This document shows, piece after piece, positions 63,681 to 64,000 of a stretch of 64,000 nt of DNA. The notes beneath the pieces are model-generated. The model searched no databases, had not been told where the DNA came from, and saw only the letters and a list, made by a program, of their open reading frames with translations. The DNA is from Bacillus_BE sp042263505 (GTDB lineage: Bacteria > Bacillota > Bacilli > Bacillales > Cytobacillaceae), in contig NZ_JBHKFI010000004.1 in the NCBI RefSeq assembly GCF_042263505.1, positions 62,001 through 126,000 of the forward strand, written 5' to 3'. Positions within the stretch are counted from its first letter, which is position 1. The number at the start of each line of letters is the position of its first letter. The position numbers were made by a program, and so were the translations under genes.

Positions 63681-64000
63681 ATGGCAGGTACTATTAAAAA
63701 ATATTTAATTAATATAAAAGAATATTGGACAAGCCGATCAAAAAAACAAAAATTCTTTTTCATCGGTTCTTTCTTTTTTTTGATAGCAATAATTGCAGTT
63801 GTCGCTTTTTTAACAACGAGAACGACTTTAGTTCCTTTATATAGTAATTTAACTCCATCTGAAACAGGAACCATTAAAGAAAATCTTGATGGACAGGGGA
63901 TTAAATCTGAAATAACCGATGGCGGAACGACGATCAATGTACCTGAAGAACAGGTGGATAATCTAAAGGTAGAACTTGCTGCTGAAGGTATTCCAAAATC
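63681..64000 (+). CDS. fliF: Flagellar MS-ring protein FliF (5' part only)
   Basis: The gene starts at ATG 63681 with CCGGGGG upstream and stays open to the window edge (106 residues seen). An N-terminal charged stretch is followed by a transmembrane helix (about 25-45) and the periplasmic ring-building motif LVPLYSNLTPSETG. The end reads NVPEEQVDNLKVELAAEGIP, as in FliF. FliF forms the MS ring and platform of the motor. The rest of the gene lies beyond 64000. Confidence 0.95.
   Translation, partial: MAGTIKKYLINIKEYWTSRSKKQKFFFIGSFFFLIAIIAVVAFLTTRTTLVPLYSNLTPSETGTIKENLDGQGIKSEITDGGTTINVPEEQVDNLKVELAAEGIPK

Overview
The window is a stretch of chromosome from a low-G+C, endospore-forming, flagellated Firmicute of the Bacillaceae. 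The evidence is SpoVM, RemA, CodY, FapR, RqcH, two-subunit SdaA, HslVU with an N-terminal Ser nucleophile, and a gene order that follows the pyr-to-fla/che region of Bacillus subtilis almost gene for gene. Nearly all genes are on the + strand; only rqcH and rpmB are on the minus strand. No rRNA, tRNA, CRISPR array, prophage or transposase gene is visible. The genus cannot be named from the sequence alone.
Layout. 1-3655: 3' end of the pyrimidine operon (carB/pyrAB, pyrK, pyrD, pyrF, pyrE), closed by a terminator shared with the convergent rqcH. 5.6-8.3 kb: Ca2+ P-type ATPase. 8.8-10.8 kb: yloC, remA, gmk, rpoZ. 11.0-22.9 kb: tightly packed coaBC-priA-def-fmt-rsmB-rlmN-prpC-prkC-rsgA-rpe. 23.0-24.5 kb: thiN, the 26-codon spoVM, and rpmB on the minus strand. 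24.8-30.9 kb: yloU-fakA, sdaAB-sdaAA, recG. 31.2-35.0 kb: lipid regulon fapR-plsX-fabD-fabG-acpP with a clear promoter and FapR operator. 35.2-45.3 kb: rnc-smc-ftsY, ylxM-ffh, rpsP-khpA, ylqD-rimM-trmD, rplS with an L19-type leader. 45.5-50.0 kb: a signal peptidase, rbgA, rnhB and the flagellar-like orphans ylqG/ylqH. 50.5-53.7 kb: sucCD, dprA. 54.1-62.0 kb: topA, trmFO, xerC, hslV, hslU, codY. From 62.4 kb: the start of the flagellar operon, flgB-flgC-fliE-fliF, with fliF cut by the window end.
The genes are mostly core functions: nucleotide synthesis, translation and ribosome assembly (def, fmt, rsmB, rlmN, rsgA, rbgA, rimM, trmD, L19, L28, S16), protein targeting (ffh, ftsY, lepB), membrane lipid synthesis, chromosome maintenance (smc, topA, xerC, recG, priA, dprA) and global control (codY, prkC/prpC, rpoZ).
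The main unexplained element is a repeat family of about 330 bp, present in three full copies (8372, 30860, 56282) and one internally deleted inverted copy (23883). It looks like a structured RNA or a non-autonomous mobile element. It has a 13-bp closing helix with a compensatory base change, a GNRA-capped hairpin, a long terminator-like hairpin, and an 11-nt perfect long-range complement that is disrupted only in the deleted copy. The deleted copy abuts spoVM and contributes its stop codon. Other points of interest are an unannotated, possibly frameshifted small reading frame between dprA and topA, a cre-like site between sdaAB and sdaAA, and the stand-alone FliK-like/FlhB-C-like pair ylqG-ylqH.
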